IMG/VR virus record: IMGVR_UViG_3300010403_000008
Coordinates: 1 to 54,941 of that record
Strand: one strand, 5' to 3'
From: a virus
Length of the DNA: 54,941 nucleotides
The translations under genes and the position numbers were made by a program. Positions within the stretch are counted from its first letter, which is position 1. Every line of letters starts with the position of its first letter. Below the pieces are notes generated by a model. It was not told the origin of the DNA. It made no database searches and saw only the letters and a program-made list of their open reading frames with translations. Below are positions 22,331 to 29,989 of this stretch, in pieces.

Positions 22331-24307
22331 ATGGCTGATAAAAGAATCCAAGACCTGACAGCGGCAGTATCGGTGGCATTGACTGATCTGTTTGAAATCT
22401 CTCAGGGTGGAGTGGCCAGCAGGAAAGCCACAGGTAGCCAGATTCAGACATCATTTACCGGCAAACAGGATGCCCTTGGATTCACCCCTGAAAACGTAGC
22501 AAACAAATCCATTGATGGGACTCTTGCTGCCAATTCAGACACCCTCTACTCCAGCCAGAAGGCGGTAAAGACGTACGTAGACAACAGTGTTGCTGCTACT
22601 GCCCCATTCGTTGACACCACATCCATCGTAAAAGGTAGTGCGGATGGGACCAAACAACTGCGCTTCGAGGTTGACGGGTTCACAGCCGGAGCTACCAGAA
22701 TCGCTACCCCTCCCAACCAGAACTTCACGATGGCTGGGATTGATGTTGCGAACGTGTTCTCAAGTGGTCAGACGTTCACCCCAGCAACGAATACGATTGC
22801 ACTCAATATTACGGGAGTCACCGTAACAGCCGCTTCCAGCCAGACCTTCTCTCGCATTGTGGGGACGTGGAACACGACTGGCACTCCGGCAGCGATGCTG
22901 ATTAACATTACTGACACCGCCAGCAATGCTGCCTCAACTTTTATCGAATGCCAGATTTCAGGAAACCAAGTATTCTCGATTGGCAAGACTGGCTCTCTTA
23001 ATTTCGTTTATAATGTTCGCCAGACGTTCAATCCCGGTGCCAACAATTCAGGACTCAATGTGGGTTCTGTGGCCGGCGATCCTGGCACATTGGTAAACGG
23101 GGACTTGTGGTACGAATCTGGAGCCAATGAACTTCATGCCAGAATTAACGGTGTGACAGTAGCCCTGGGGGCAGGTGGCGGTGGTTCCCCCCCATTTACT
23201 GACGCGACAGCAATCATCAAGGGGAGCGCAGATGCTACAAAACTACTGCGTATTGAAGTGGATGGGTTCACTGCTGCTACGACTCGTGTAGCTACCCCAC
23301 CAAATCAAGATTTCACGATAGCTGGTCTGGAAGTTCAGCAGACATTCACGAAGCGCCAGACAATTACTCCACCAGTAGATACGGCTGGATTGGTTATTTC
23401 AGGCGCATCAATTACTGGGGCAGACTTTAGCAACATCCTTGATTTGGCTGGTACTTGGAATACTACGGGTGCCCCAAGGGGGATTAAGCTTAACATCACT
23501 CATGTTGCTAGTGATGCGGCTTCACAGTTGCTAGACCTTCAGGTTGGTGGGAATACCATGTTTGGGGTGGATGTTACTGGATTTGCAGCAATATCAGGGG
23601 GCATCCTTTCTGGGGCATCCATTACCATAAATCCAGGGACATTAAATATTACCCCTGTTGTTAATACGTCTGCCTTGATCGTGTCAGGGTATTCGCTTAC
23701 GGGAGCAAATACACAGCCTGTCTTTAACTTGTCTGGAACATGGAATACTAGCGGGGCACCGACCGGGATAAGTCTTAACATTACCAATACTGCATCAAGT
23801 GTATCTTCTAGGTTAATTGATTTGCGAGTTGGAGGAATAACGTTCTTCAACGTAGACAGGCTTGGAAACCTTGAAACAGCATCTGGAATCAATGCCGCTG
23901 TTGGAAATTTCACAGTCGCCTCAGACGGCTCATTCCAAGCCGCCGGTGGTCCGTTCGCTGTGGATGTTTCGTCTAATTTGACGATTAACAGCATTCTTAC
24001 TTTCAATAGTTCTGGATTAACATTAACGGATAATGGCGCTGGACTTCTTATATCAAGTAATGCTATCTCACTTAACAATAATCTGATCAATGATGTAGCT
24101 GAACCAGTTTCACCGTCTGATGCTGCTACAAAAAACTACGTAGATAGCGTAGCGTCACTATCTGGATCAGGTTCACCGGAAGGGTCCGTAACAGCTTCGG
24201 TCGGAAAATCCTATCTGGACATTTCAAATACTGACAACCCAGGACTTTGGTACAAGGCAACCGGATCAGGAAACACAGGTTGGAGGAACCTAATTGCAGC
24301 AGGATAA
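22331..24307 (+). CDS. Tail fibre-like protein (658 aa)
   Basis: The N-terminus MADKRIQDLTAAVSVALTDL followed by FEISQGG and SSQKAVKTYVDN is common in phage tail-fibre proteins. The body has two long and one shorter similar repeat blocks, with GSADGTKQLRFEVDGFTAGA matched later by GSADATKLLRIEVDGFTAAT, and repeated VGTWNTTGTP / LAGTWNTTGAP / LSGTWNTSGAP. The C-terminus (SYLDISNTDNPGLWYKATGS then a WRNL end) is a fibre-tip type segment. It probably binds the host surface. Repeats suggest an extended beta-structured shaft. Confidence 0.68.
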   Translation: MADKRIQDLTAAVSVALTDLFEISQGGVASRKATGSQIQTSFTGKQDALGFTPENVANKSIDGTLAANSDTLYSSQKAVKTYVDNSVAATAPFVDTTSIVKGSADGTKQLRFEVDGFTAGATRIATPPNQNFTMAGIDVANVFSSGQTFTPATNTIALNITGVTVTAASSQTFSRIVGTWNTTGTPAAMLINITDTASNAASTFIECQISGNQVFSIGKTGSLNFVYNVRQTFNPGANNSGLNVGSVAGDPGTLVNGDLWYESGANELHARINGVTVALGAGGGGSPPFTDATAIIKGSADATKLLRIEVDGFTAATTRVATPPNQDFTIAGLEVQQTFTKRQTITPPVDTAGLVISGASITGADFSNILDLAGTWNTTGAPRGIKLNITHVASDAASQLLDLQVGGNTMFGVDVTGFAAISGGILSGASITINPGTLNITPVVNTSALIVSGYSLTGANTQPVFNLSGTWNTSGAPTGISLNITNTASSVSSRLIDLRVGGITFFNVDRLGNLETASGINAAVGNFTVASDGSFQAAGGPFAVDVSSNLTINSILTFNSSGLTLTDNGAGLLISSNAISLNNNLINDVAEPVSPSDAATKNYVDSVASLSGSGSPEGSVTASVGKSYLDISNTDNPGLWYKATGSGNTGWRNLIAAG

Positions 24308-24308
24308 C

Positions 24309-25655
24309 ATGAAAACATTTCTGGCACTTTTACTGACAGTAGTTGGTGTTTCAGCGCAGCCGTTGTTGCGCAGTGAATTAACCACTAACAATCCCCCATC
24401 TGGAATATTCTGGACCAACAGCATTTTCTCGGACTTGAGCTTTCTATCATTGGCGGACGGAAATGTGCCATCATGGAACTCAGCAGCCAAGAAATGGACC
24501 AATGTGGTTCCATCTTCTGGTGGTTCAACGCAGATGGTGGCTGCTGCAATAGGGGCATTGACTGTAACAAATATAGGGGTTGGGACAGCATTTCCAGATG
24601 CCGCTGGAGGGATAGGACTAAAGGGAACAAATAGTGGATTTCTTTTTGCTAATTCAGCTACTCCAAACTTAATCACGTACACCAACGGTCAACTGTTAAT
24701 TGCTCAAACCAATCAAGCAGGATTCAGCAATTTTCTGGCAGGGTATTCGTTGACTCTATCCAATGGATGGCCCGCCGCGACAAACACAATCGCCTCTATG
24801 TTCATGCGGTTTGCGGTCAATGCGTTTCAGACTGGCACAGGTGCTACAAATGCAAACCAATTTGCGGAGTATGGGTACATACCGAATATCACTGCGGTCG
24901 GCACTACCAATGGAGAATGGTTATGGATTACGAGATCACTCCAAAACGGGATTCCGTCGACAAATATGATATTAACATCCTCTGGGGCCGTAACAACATT
25001 TGGAGGAATCACCGCATCTAGTGGAAGCATAGTCGCTACTGGTGGAAGCTTGGCTGCATTAAACGGGAGTGTTCAACCCGGTTCCGGTTCTGCCACCGGG
25101 GTTGGTATATTCTTCGGAGGGTCAACGACAAAGCTGAAAAGTGCGGTCGATGGAATCCTGCTCATTCAAAACGCAGCCAATGCTGATGCCTTTGGCATAT
25201 CATTCGGCGGCACAAGTCAATCTAACGGTTTACTCAGAACAATATCTTCCAGCACCGGCAACTCCAATATGGTTTGGGAGTTGCGCTCCGGTAACACCAA
25301 TCAATATGGCATATTGACTGTCGGGGAATTGCGCGCGACGAATTCAATATCGCTTACCAATGGCGCGTTAATTGTGGGTCCTTCTGGTGCCGCTGTGACG
25401 AATATCCTGTCAGCTTCGGCAACACTGGATTTCCCTAGCACACTTGCGCAGACCGATTCTGATTTACCGATCACTGTTACCGGGGCGGCTCCTGGGGACA
25501 CTGTTCAGTTGGGAACTCCGACAATACCGTTAACAGGATCAACCTACACAGCCTTTGCATCAAATGACACTGTGTTTGTTCGCTTCAGCGTCTATGGGCT
25601 TGCGGCGAAAGACCCGGCAAGTGGGACATTCAAGGTGATCGTGACAAAGTTCTAA
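24309..25655 (+). CDS. Fibre-like protein with N-terminal signal peptide (448 aa)
   Basis: I choose ATG 24309 (MKTFLALLLTVVGVSAQPLL), one base after the previous stop. This N-terminus is a clear Sec-type signal, which is unusual for a virion protein. The rest is Gly/Ser/Thr/Asn rich beta-structure with TNT and GGSL-like patches. A C-terminal domain (ITVTGAAPGDTVQLGTP ... FVRFSVYGLAAKDPASGTFK) resembles a tail-protein ending seen in other phages. It might be exported and displayed, or the signal could be a tail attachment helix. Confidence 0.55.
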   Translation: MKTFLALLLTVVGVSAQPLLRSELTTNNPPSGIFWTNSIFSDLSFLSLADGNVPSWNSAAKKWTNVVPSSGGSTQMVAAAIGALTVTNIGVGTAFPDAAGGIGLKGTNSGFLFANSATPNLITYTNGQLLIAQTNQAGFSNFLAGYSLTLSNGWPAATNTIASMFMRFAVNAFQTGTGATNANQFAEYGYIPNITAVGTTNGEWLWITRSLQNGIPSTNMILTSSGAVTTFGGITASSGSIVATGGSLAALNGSVQPGSGSATGVGIFFGGSTTKLKSAVDGILLIQNAANADAFGISFGGTSQSNGLLRTISSSTGNSNMVWELRSGNTNQYGILTVGELRATNSISLTNGALIVGPSGAAVTNILSASATLDFPSTLAQTDSDLPITVTGAAPGDTVQLGTPTIPLTGSTYTAFASNDTVFVRFSVYGLAAKDPASGTFKVIVTKF

Positions 25656-25660
25656 CAATT

Positions 25661-25933
25661 ATGACATACGAAACAACAGAACAGCAGGATTTCGATCTGC
25701 GTGATTACGCAGCGATTCTAAATGTTGGCAAAGGGGCAGAGCCGCCTGAGCCGATAGATCAATTGTTCACACGCCTCGTGAATGAGTTTATGAACGAGAT
25801 AAGCAGAAAGGTTTCAGTTCAAAAGAAAGAGGAAGTTAAAGCCAAGATTGACACGCTTAACTCTGAAACTCTTGCTGCCATTGTTGCCATTATAGATAAC
25901 GCTGCTATCGGGGGAGGGTTGGTGGTGCCATGA
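25661..25933 (+). CDS. Small helical protein before the holin candidate (90 aa)
   Basis: The protein is hydrophilic and helical (DYAAILNVGKG, RLVNEFMNEISRKVSVQKKE, TLAAIVAIIDNAAIGGG). It has no recognised family. Its stop overlaps the next gene as ATGA, so the two are translated together. Confidence 0.62.
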   Translation: MTYETTEQQDFDLRDYAAILNVGKGAEPPEPIDQLFTRLVNEFMNEISRKVSVQKKEEVKAKIDTLNSETLAAIVAIIDNAAIGGGLVVP

Positions 25934-26148
25934 AATTATGGATCACAAATCTTGGACCATTCGGCACTGGGATTCAAACCATCGCCTGCCTGTATGGTTT
26001 CAAGTCTCTTTACGATGCTCACAATATTGGTGGGGATGCGCCCAACCTAAAGCTGGTAATGGCACTTGCGGCAGTGGGTGGGATGTTGTCTATTATTGGT
26101 AAACTGATCAGTCACAAAGAAACATCCACAAACGATGCCCAAAACTAA
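25930..26148 (+). CDS. Small membrane protein, holin candidate (72 aa)
   Basis: Two hydrophobic segments are visible: FGTGIQTIACLYGFKSLY at about 12-29 and LKLVMALAAVGGMLSIIGKL at about 40-60, with a charged C-terminus. Size and topology fit a small class II holin that would open the membrane at the end of infection. Another small two-span protein lies at 52581, so the holin cannot be chosen with certainty. Confidence 0.5.
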   Translation: MKLWITNLGPFGTGIQTIACLYGFKSLYDAHNIGGDAPNLKLVMALAAVGGMLSIIGKLISHKETSTNDAQN

Positions 26149-26311
26149 AACCATCACGTTTACTGAACAGGAACTTCAGGTATGGGAAACGCTCTGTGAT
26201 CATGCCCTGAAGTCAGGGGGAACGAAGCTGGCCCATTCTGTGGTGTACTTCGTGCAGAAGTTCAATGAAATCCCATTTGTAGAAACACCCGATCCGCCCA
26301 AACCAAAATAA
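26135..26311 (+). CDS. Small hypothetical protein (58 aa)
   Basis: ATG 26135 lies 14 bases before the end of the holin-like gene. The product MPKTKTITFTEQELQVWETL, then helix ALKSGGTKLAHSVVYFVQKF and a Pro-rich end, looks like a compact helical protein. It has no recognised family. It is supported by good fit in the gap between two genes and reasonable codon use. Confidence 0.55.
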   Translation: MPKTKTITFTEQELQVWETLCDHALKSGGTKLAHSVVYFVQKFNEIPFVETPDPPKPK

Positions 26312-26314
26312 ATT

Positions 26315-26902
26315 ATGAGCACACAAATTCTACCCATTGGTGAAATCATACTGACGAACGAACGTGGATTAATTGGGGCTGGGTACGATTACCAGCTTCG
26401 CAGTGGACCAGGGAATGCATTTGATACAGGATCGTTTGGACTTCCCATTTCAGACATTCGCAGACTGCGCTTCGATCACTGTTTCATCATCACCCCGGAA
26501 TCAATCCCATGGGTACCAGACGTGGAGGATTTGAAGGGATTCTTTCATTTCGTTCTGTCCAGTGAAGAGGGGGAGATCGTTACTGATGTTAAGAAGGACT
26601 TCTCGATTGATCCCAAATCGGACTTCTCCCACATCGTTCATTACATTGAGGGGCACAACCCGTGGTACAACATCCCAGCCGAACACGATAAAACCCCTGA
26701 TGGGAAGTACACCTTGACCTGTTTCGTGAATCCATTGCTGGTTGTGTGCCAGCCAGTCAGTTTCTTCCTTGAAATCATGGGGGAGAACATTTGGATGTAT
26801 GCTGCCCCAGTGCGGTCTGCTGCATTCCTCGTCCCGTTCCGTGAGGGCGTTGTGACGCGAGAGATGCTAAATCCTGCTGCCCCACCTCCAAAACCCGCTT
26901 GA
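26315..26902 (+). CDS. Hypothetical structural-region protein (195 aa)
   Basis: Beta-rich protein with the recognisable segments FDTGSFGLPISDIRRLRFDH, IIHP-like VHYIEGHNPWYNIP and LEIMGENIWMYAAPVRS. No family is recognised. It is the last gene before the strong terminator, so it closes the capsid-to-fibre operon. Confidence 0.62.
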   Translation: MSTQILPIGEIILTNERGLIGAGYDYQLRSGPGNAFDTGSFGLPISDIRRLRFDHCFIITPESIPWVPDVEDLKGFFHFVLSSEEGEIVTDVKKDFSIDPKSDFSHIVHYIEGHNPWYNIPAEHDKTPDGKYTLTCFVNPLLVVCQPVSFFLEIMGENIWMYAAPVRSAAFLVPFREGVVTREMLNPAAPPPKPA

Positions 26903-26956
26903 CGGGCACGCAAGAGCGAATTTAGGGTGTCTGCGTACAGAGTCCCAAGAGTCCAT

Positions 26957-26995
26957 GGGCTGTCAGTTCGGTGGAACTGGCAGCCCTTTTTGTTT
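26957..26995. terminator. Strong bidirectional terminator
   Basis: GGGCTGTCAGTTC (26957-26969), loop GGTG, GAACTGGCAGCCC (26974-26986) forms a 13-pair stem with one G-T wobble, followed by TTTTTGTTT on the plus strand. It ends the rightward capsid-fibre operon and lies at the 3' end of the leftward terminase gene, whose stop overlaps its T-run. Confidence 0.85.
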
Positions 26996-29945
26996 ACGCT
27001 GAGTAGTTCAGTGCCCCCGCATGATGCAGATCAAGCGCCTTCTTCCTGAGCGTGTCCTTCCAGTCGTCATTCTGGGGCTTCTGTGGGGCAGCAACGGAGC
27101 GTAGCTGGAAGCCCTTTTGTCTGGCCCCTTCGATCAGTGTGGCGAGCCAGTCCATCAAGTCTGGGGACCTTCCCATTCGTTCCTTGGTTTTTATCTTAGG
27201 CTCAATTTCGATCCTGTTTCCAGCAACCATTGTCCACTCCCTGGTCATCCCATCCTCCAAAACGTCTTCAGTCAGGCCCCTAAATTGGCCAGCCTCCATA
27301 GCGTACCGGGTCATAAACCACAGTTCGGTCACAAATTTACTGAAATGTTCGTCACATCTCTTTGGTCGCATCTTGCGTTCAGACTCATCATAAATCTGAA
27401 GCTCTGTAGAGACGGGCCTTGATGTGGGCTTTCCCCCAAACTCCAGAGGATTTACGAATGGACTCCAGATACGGGAGAATGCGGTCCCAAGGGACCCCCT
27501 CCCGGTGGCGTCGTAGAATACGTGATTGGCTGGAATCCCCGCTTCAATGCACGCCTCCCTGACAAACATTACGATCTGATCTTCCGGCTCTGTATCTGTG
27601 CCAGCTTTAACTGGAATAATAACATGCGGCATCATGTGGATAATCAGGTCGCCATTGGCATCCAATCCAAACGAACCCCATCCTCCAACACAGCGATCTC
27701 CTCCAACTTCTCCGTATGCTGCATCCACTGCGTAGATTTTAGTCTGCCTATCATCTTTCCAAGCGACTTCCTCAAACGCCTTGAACTTGATTGCGATATT
27801 TCGTGTGAATATCCTGCGTCCGTTAAGCCCTGCCTTCCTGACACCCTTACATTGACTCCAGAACTGGAGACTGTCCCGACCATAGAAAGCAGCAACGGAT
27901 TCAATGCTTTTGGAATTTATCATCCAAGGGTACTTCGTTGGCTGATCTTTGGGATAATCCTCATTTGGAGAATCTGTGCCAACAAGATTAACCGTTCTGC
28001 CGTTCTCAAAACGATTATCCCAAACTGTTGTCTTGGTGATTTCCCCTTCGGTTCCCCAACCATTTTTAGGTTCAGAGATGCGGTCCAACGGATCACCGAT
28101 ACCAAGTGGATTCCCAACGAATACCCCTTTGAAGTCGTGTCCTTCGCCAGTGCCGGAGTTAAGGTTGGCTAATGCATCCAAGTAGCCAGCCTTCATTAAC
28201 TGCGATTCGTCTCCTAGTAGTCTCCTTCTTTTTTGTTTAATCCCCACGTACTTCCCTAATCCCTGCCATGAACCGCCAGAGGACATGCACGGGATGCAGT
28301 TGTGAACTACGACTCCATTTACGCTGTACGATGGGTGATTGTCAACCGAGAGATTGTAGACGCGATGTCCTGAATCACTAAATCCAACTCTTCCCTCACT
28401 CTTGTTTTCGAGAACCTCAACACTTGCCACCCAAGCGTGTTTAGTTCTTCCGTTCTCTTCGCGTCCGCCTTTCGCTTGAATGCTATCCGATGAATCCCAC
28501 CGTCGATTTCGACTGCCAGTTTCAGCCACGGGAACGCTATGTCTATTTCGTAAAAATGCCGAACGTTTTTTCTGGTTCTCCTGCCCGTCATTACTCTGAA
28601 ATGAAGTTCTGCTCCGATGAATGCTGAGGCGATTGCCTGTTCCTCTTTGGTGATTTTCAGATGATCTTCCCCGCTCTTGCGATCCCTGTTTTTCCATCTG
28701 CAAGATTCTCCGCAAAATCTCGTCCGAAACCTCGTCTTGGAAAGAATTATCGAGATGAATGGTTCCGCACATTCCTCGCATTTCCTTTGTTCTGGAAGCA
28801 TCTGGCAGAATTTCGTGCAGAACAGTTGGTTCGGGTGAGCCTGAAATGCTTTTCCGCAATGAGCACAGTTCTGCGTCGTTCGCTTTGGTCCAAGCCCATT
28901 TGCTGCTGCCCAACGACTCGCGCATGTTGTGCTGCAAAATCTGCCCCAATGTGGTGGGCGACTTGGTTTTGGTTTTACTGGTCTGTAAATTGCCTGACAG
29001 AATTCGCATGGTCTTTCTGGAAGCCTGTCTCGACAAAGAGCAGAGCAATGTTTCCTGTTTGGGTATCCTGGTCCGAGTGGTTGGTTGCAAGAGGCGCAGA
29101 GTTTCATGTATTGAGAACACCCTATCGTAAGTCTTTAACTTACTCGCGTCAACCCATCCTCTGCGTGTAAAGAACGGATGCTCAGGTGTGCAATCTATGG
29201 TTCTCCCATCCGATAACGTTACCCTTACTAACTCTCTGGCAATACTGCATTGTATTTCTGTTACTTTACCGATACCGAAAGCATTTAACACTTCTTCTCC
29301 AGGACTGATCGTTTCGATTGATTTTTTTCCTGACGGAGTATCGACTTGAGTTCCCGCCACAAAACAAATAATCCCCTTTCTTAAATCCCTAGTCTCCCCC
29401 TCAATAAGATTGTCGGTACAAATCGCGTGCTTACTATCGAGCAGATGCCCCGGAAGGGATGGGTAGCGATCTTTCGCCTGCTTGAACATATTCTTCATGT
29501 CACCCCAAACACGAAGCTCCAACCCACGAACGTCTGTGGACGAAACAAGAATGAGTGTGTTGTGGGGGAATGCGAAGTAGTCAGTCAATGCGTAACGCGT
29601 TAATGCACAATGAGTTTTTCCGCTATCTCGCGGGCCTAGCACAGCTAGGATTGTGCTTTTAAGCGTCTCCTCTAAAATCAAATCGCTCCATCTATGATGG
29701 GCGTCTTTAGGCCATAAAAGTTGCATCAGACGCTTGTAGTGGAAAAAATCCCCCATCCCCAATGTTTGACCTTGTTTCCCCTTCCAGCTTCCGCCCTTAC
29801 GTATGCAGTATAGCTCGATTTCAATTGCATCCATAACTGGCGGAAACGAAAGCCCGTACAGGTTTTTCTTCGCTTTCGGATTCCGCTTTGGGCCGCTGAA
29901 ACGTGGCACTGTGGGGTCGTTCGGATTCGCTGGATTTTCGCTCAT
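26994..29945 (-). CDS. terL: Large terminase subunit containing an intein (983 aa precursor, about 627 aa after splicing)
   Basis: The terminase cuts concatemeric phage DNA and pumps it into the procapsid. Walker A GPRDSGKT is at 104-111 and Walker B RRLLGDE ends at 580. The RNase H-like nuclease begins IYAVDAAYGE with Asp741 and continues with VFYDATGRGS and a final SPDLMDWLATLIEG. An intein sits between Ile193 and Cys550, so the splice junction joins GII to CIPCMSSGGSWQG. The gene runs opposite to both neighbouring structural operons and ends at the terminator at 26957-26995. It starts 44 bases from the divergent tail gene at 29990. Confidence 0.88.
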   Translation of the reverse strand: MSENPANPNDPTVPRFSGPKRNPKAKKNLYGLSFPPVMDAIEIELYCIRKGGSWKGKQGQTLGMGDFFHYKRLMQLLWPKDAHHRWSDLILEETLKSTILAVLGPRDSGKTHCALTRYALTDYFAFPHNTLILVSSTDVRGLELRVWGDMKNMFKQAKDRYPSLPGHLLDSKHAICTDNLIEGETRDLRKGIICFVAGTQVDTPSGKKSIETISPGEEVLNAFGIGKVTEIQCSIARELVRVTLSDGRTIDCTPEHPFFTRRGWVDASKLKTYDRVFSIHETLRLLQPTTRTRIPKQETLLCSLSRQASRKTMRILSGNLQTSKTKTKSPTTLGQILQHNMRESLGSSKWAWTKANDAELCSLRKSISGSPEPTVLHEILPDASRTKEMRGMCGTIHLDNSFQDEVSDEILRRILQMEKQGSQERGRSSENHQRGTGNRLSIHRSRTSFQSNDGQENQKKRSAFLRNRHSVPVAETGSRNRRWDSSDSIQAKGGREENGRTKHAWVASVEVLENKSEGRVGFSDSGHRVYNLSVDNHPSYSVNGVVVHNCIPCMSSGGSWQGLGKYVGIKQKRRRLLGDESQLMKAGYLDALANLNSGTGEGHDFKGVFVGNPLGIGDPLDRISEPKNGWGTEGEITKTTVWDNRFENGRTVNLVGTDSPNEDYPKDQPTKYPWMINSKSIESVAAFYGRDSLQFWSQCKGVRKAGLNGRRIFTRNIAIKFKAFEEVAWKDDRQTKIYAVDAAYGEVGGDRCVGGWGSFGLDANGDLIIHMMPHVIIPVKAGTDTEPEDQIVMFVREACIEAGIPANHVFYDATGRGSLGTAFSRIWSPFVNPLEFGGKPTSRPVSTELQIYDESERKMRPKRCDEHFSKFVTELWFMTRYAMEAGQFRGLTEDVLEDGMTREWTMVAGNRIEIEPKIKTKERMGRSPDLMDWLATLIEGARQKGFQLRSVAAPQKPQNDDWKDTLRKKALDLHHAGALNYSA
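28299..29366 (-). other. Intein within the large terminase (residues 194-549)
   Basis: Block A is CFVAGTQVDTPSGKKSIETI with Cys194 as nucleophile, block B is DCTPEHPFFT (T-x2-H), and blocks F and G are VYNLSVDNHPSYSVNG and VVVHN followed by Cys550. All residues needed for splicing are present. Between about residues 281 and 525 the in-frame sequence is Arg/Ser/Lys/Gln/Thr rich and looks like no known endonuclease. It overlaps a real endonuclease gene in another frame. The intein should act as a splicing mini-intein with a long insert. Confidence 0.85.
28319..29107 (-). CDS. Zinc-ribbon Vsr/DUF559-like homing endonuclease nested out of frame in the intein (262 aa)
   Basis: The gene lies wholly inside the intein coding region but is read in a frame shifted by one base. 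Residues 1-140 contain at least four C-x2-C zinc units (LCASCNQ, PCEFCQA, NCAHCGKAF, KCEECAEPF). Residues about 155-250 form a Vsr/DUF559-type nuclease: FYEIDIAFPWLKLAVEIDGG, then IH, ADAKRTEELNTLGWQVLRFS. The EID and IEDG-like acidic residues are where the family has its catalytic site. Its last 15 codons also encode intein block F. It should make the intein mobile. Confidence 0.8.
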   Translation of the reverse strand: MKLCASCNQPLGPGYPNRKHCSALCRDRLPERPCEFCQAIYRPVKPKPSRPPHWGRFCSTTCASRWAAANGLGPKRTTQNCAHCGKAFQAHPNQLFCTKFCQMLPEQRKCEECAEPFISIILSKTRFRTRFCGESCRWKNRDRKSGEDHLKITKEEQAIASAFIGAELHFRVMTGRRTRKNVRHFYEIDIAFPWLKLAVEIDGGIHRIAFKRKADAKRTEELNTLGWQVLRFSKTRVREELDLVIQDIASTISRLTITHRTA

Positions 29946-29989
29946 GCCGGGGGTAGTCTGTGTTCCGTTAACGGTAAACTTTACTGATT

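Noticed and set aside
27522-28172. 216-codon plus-strand frame within the terminase
   Set aside because: It is antisense to the conserved terminase domains and has no start signal or recognisable product.
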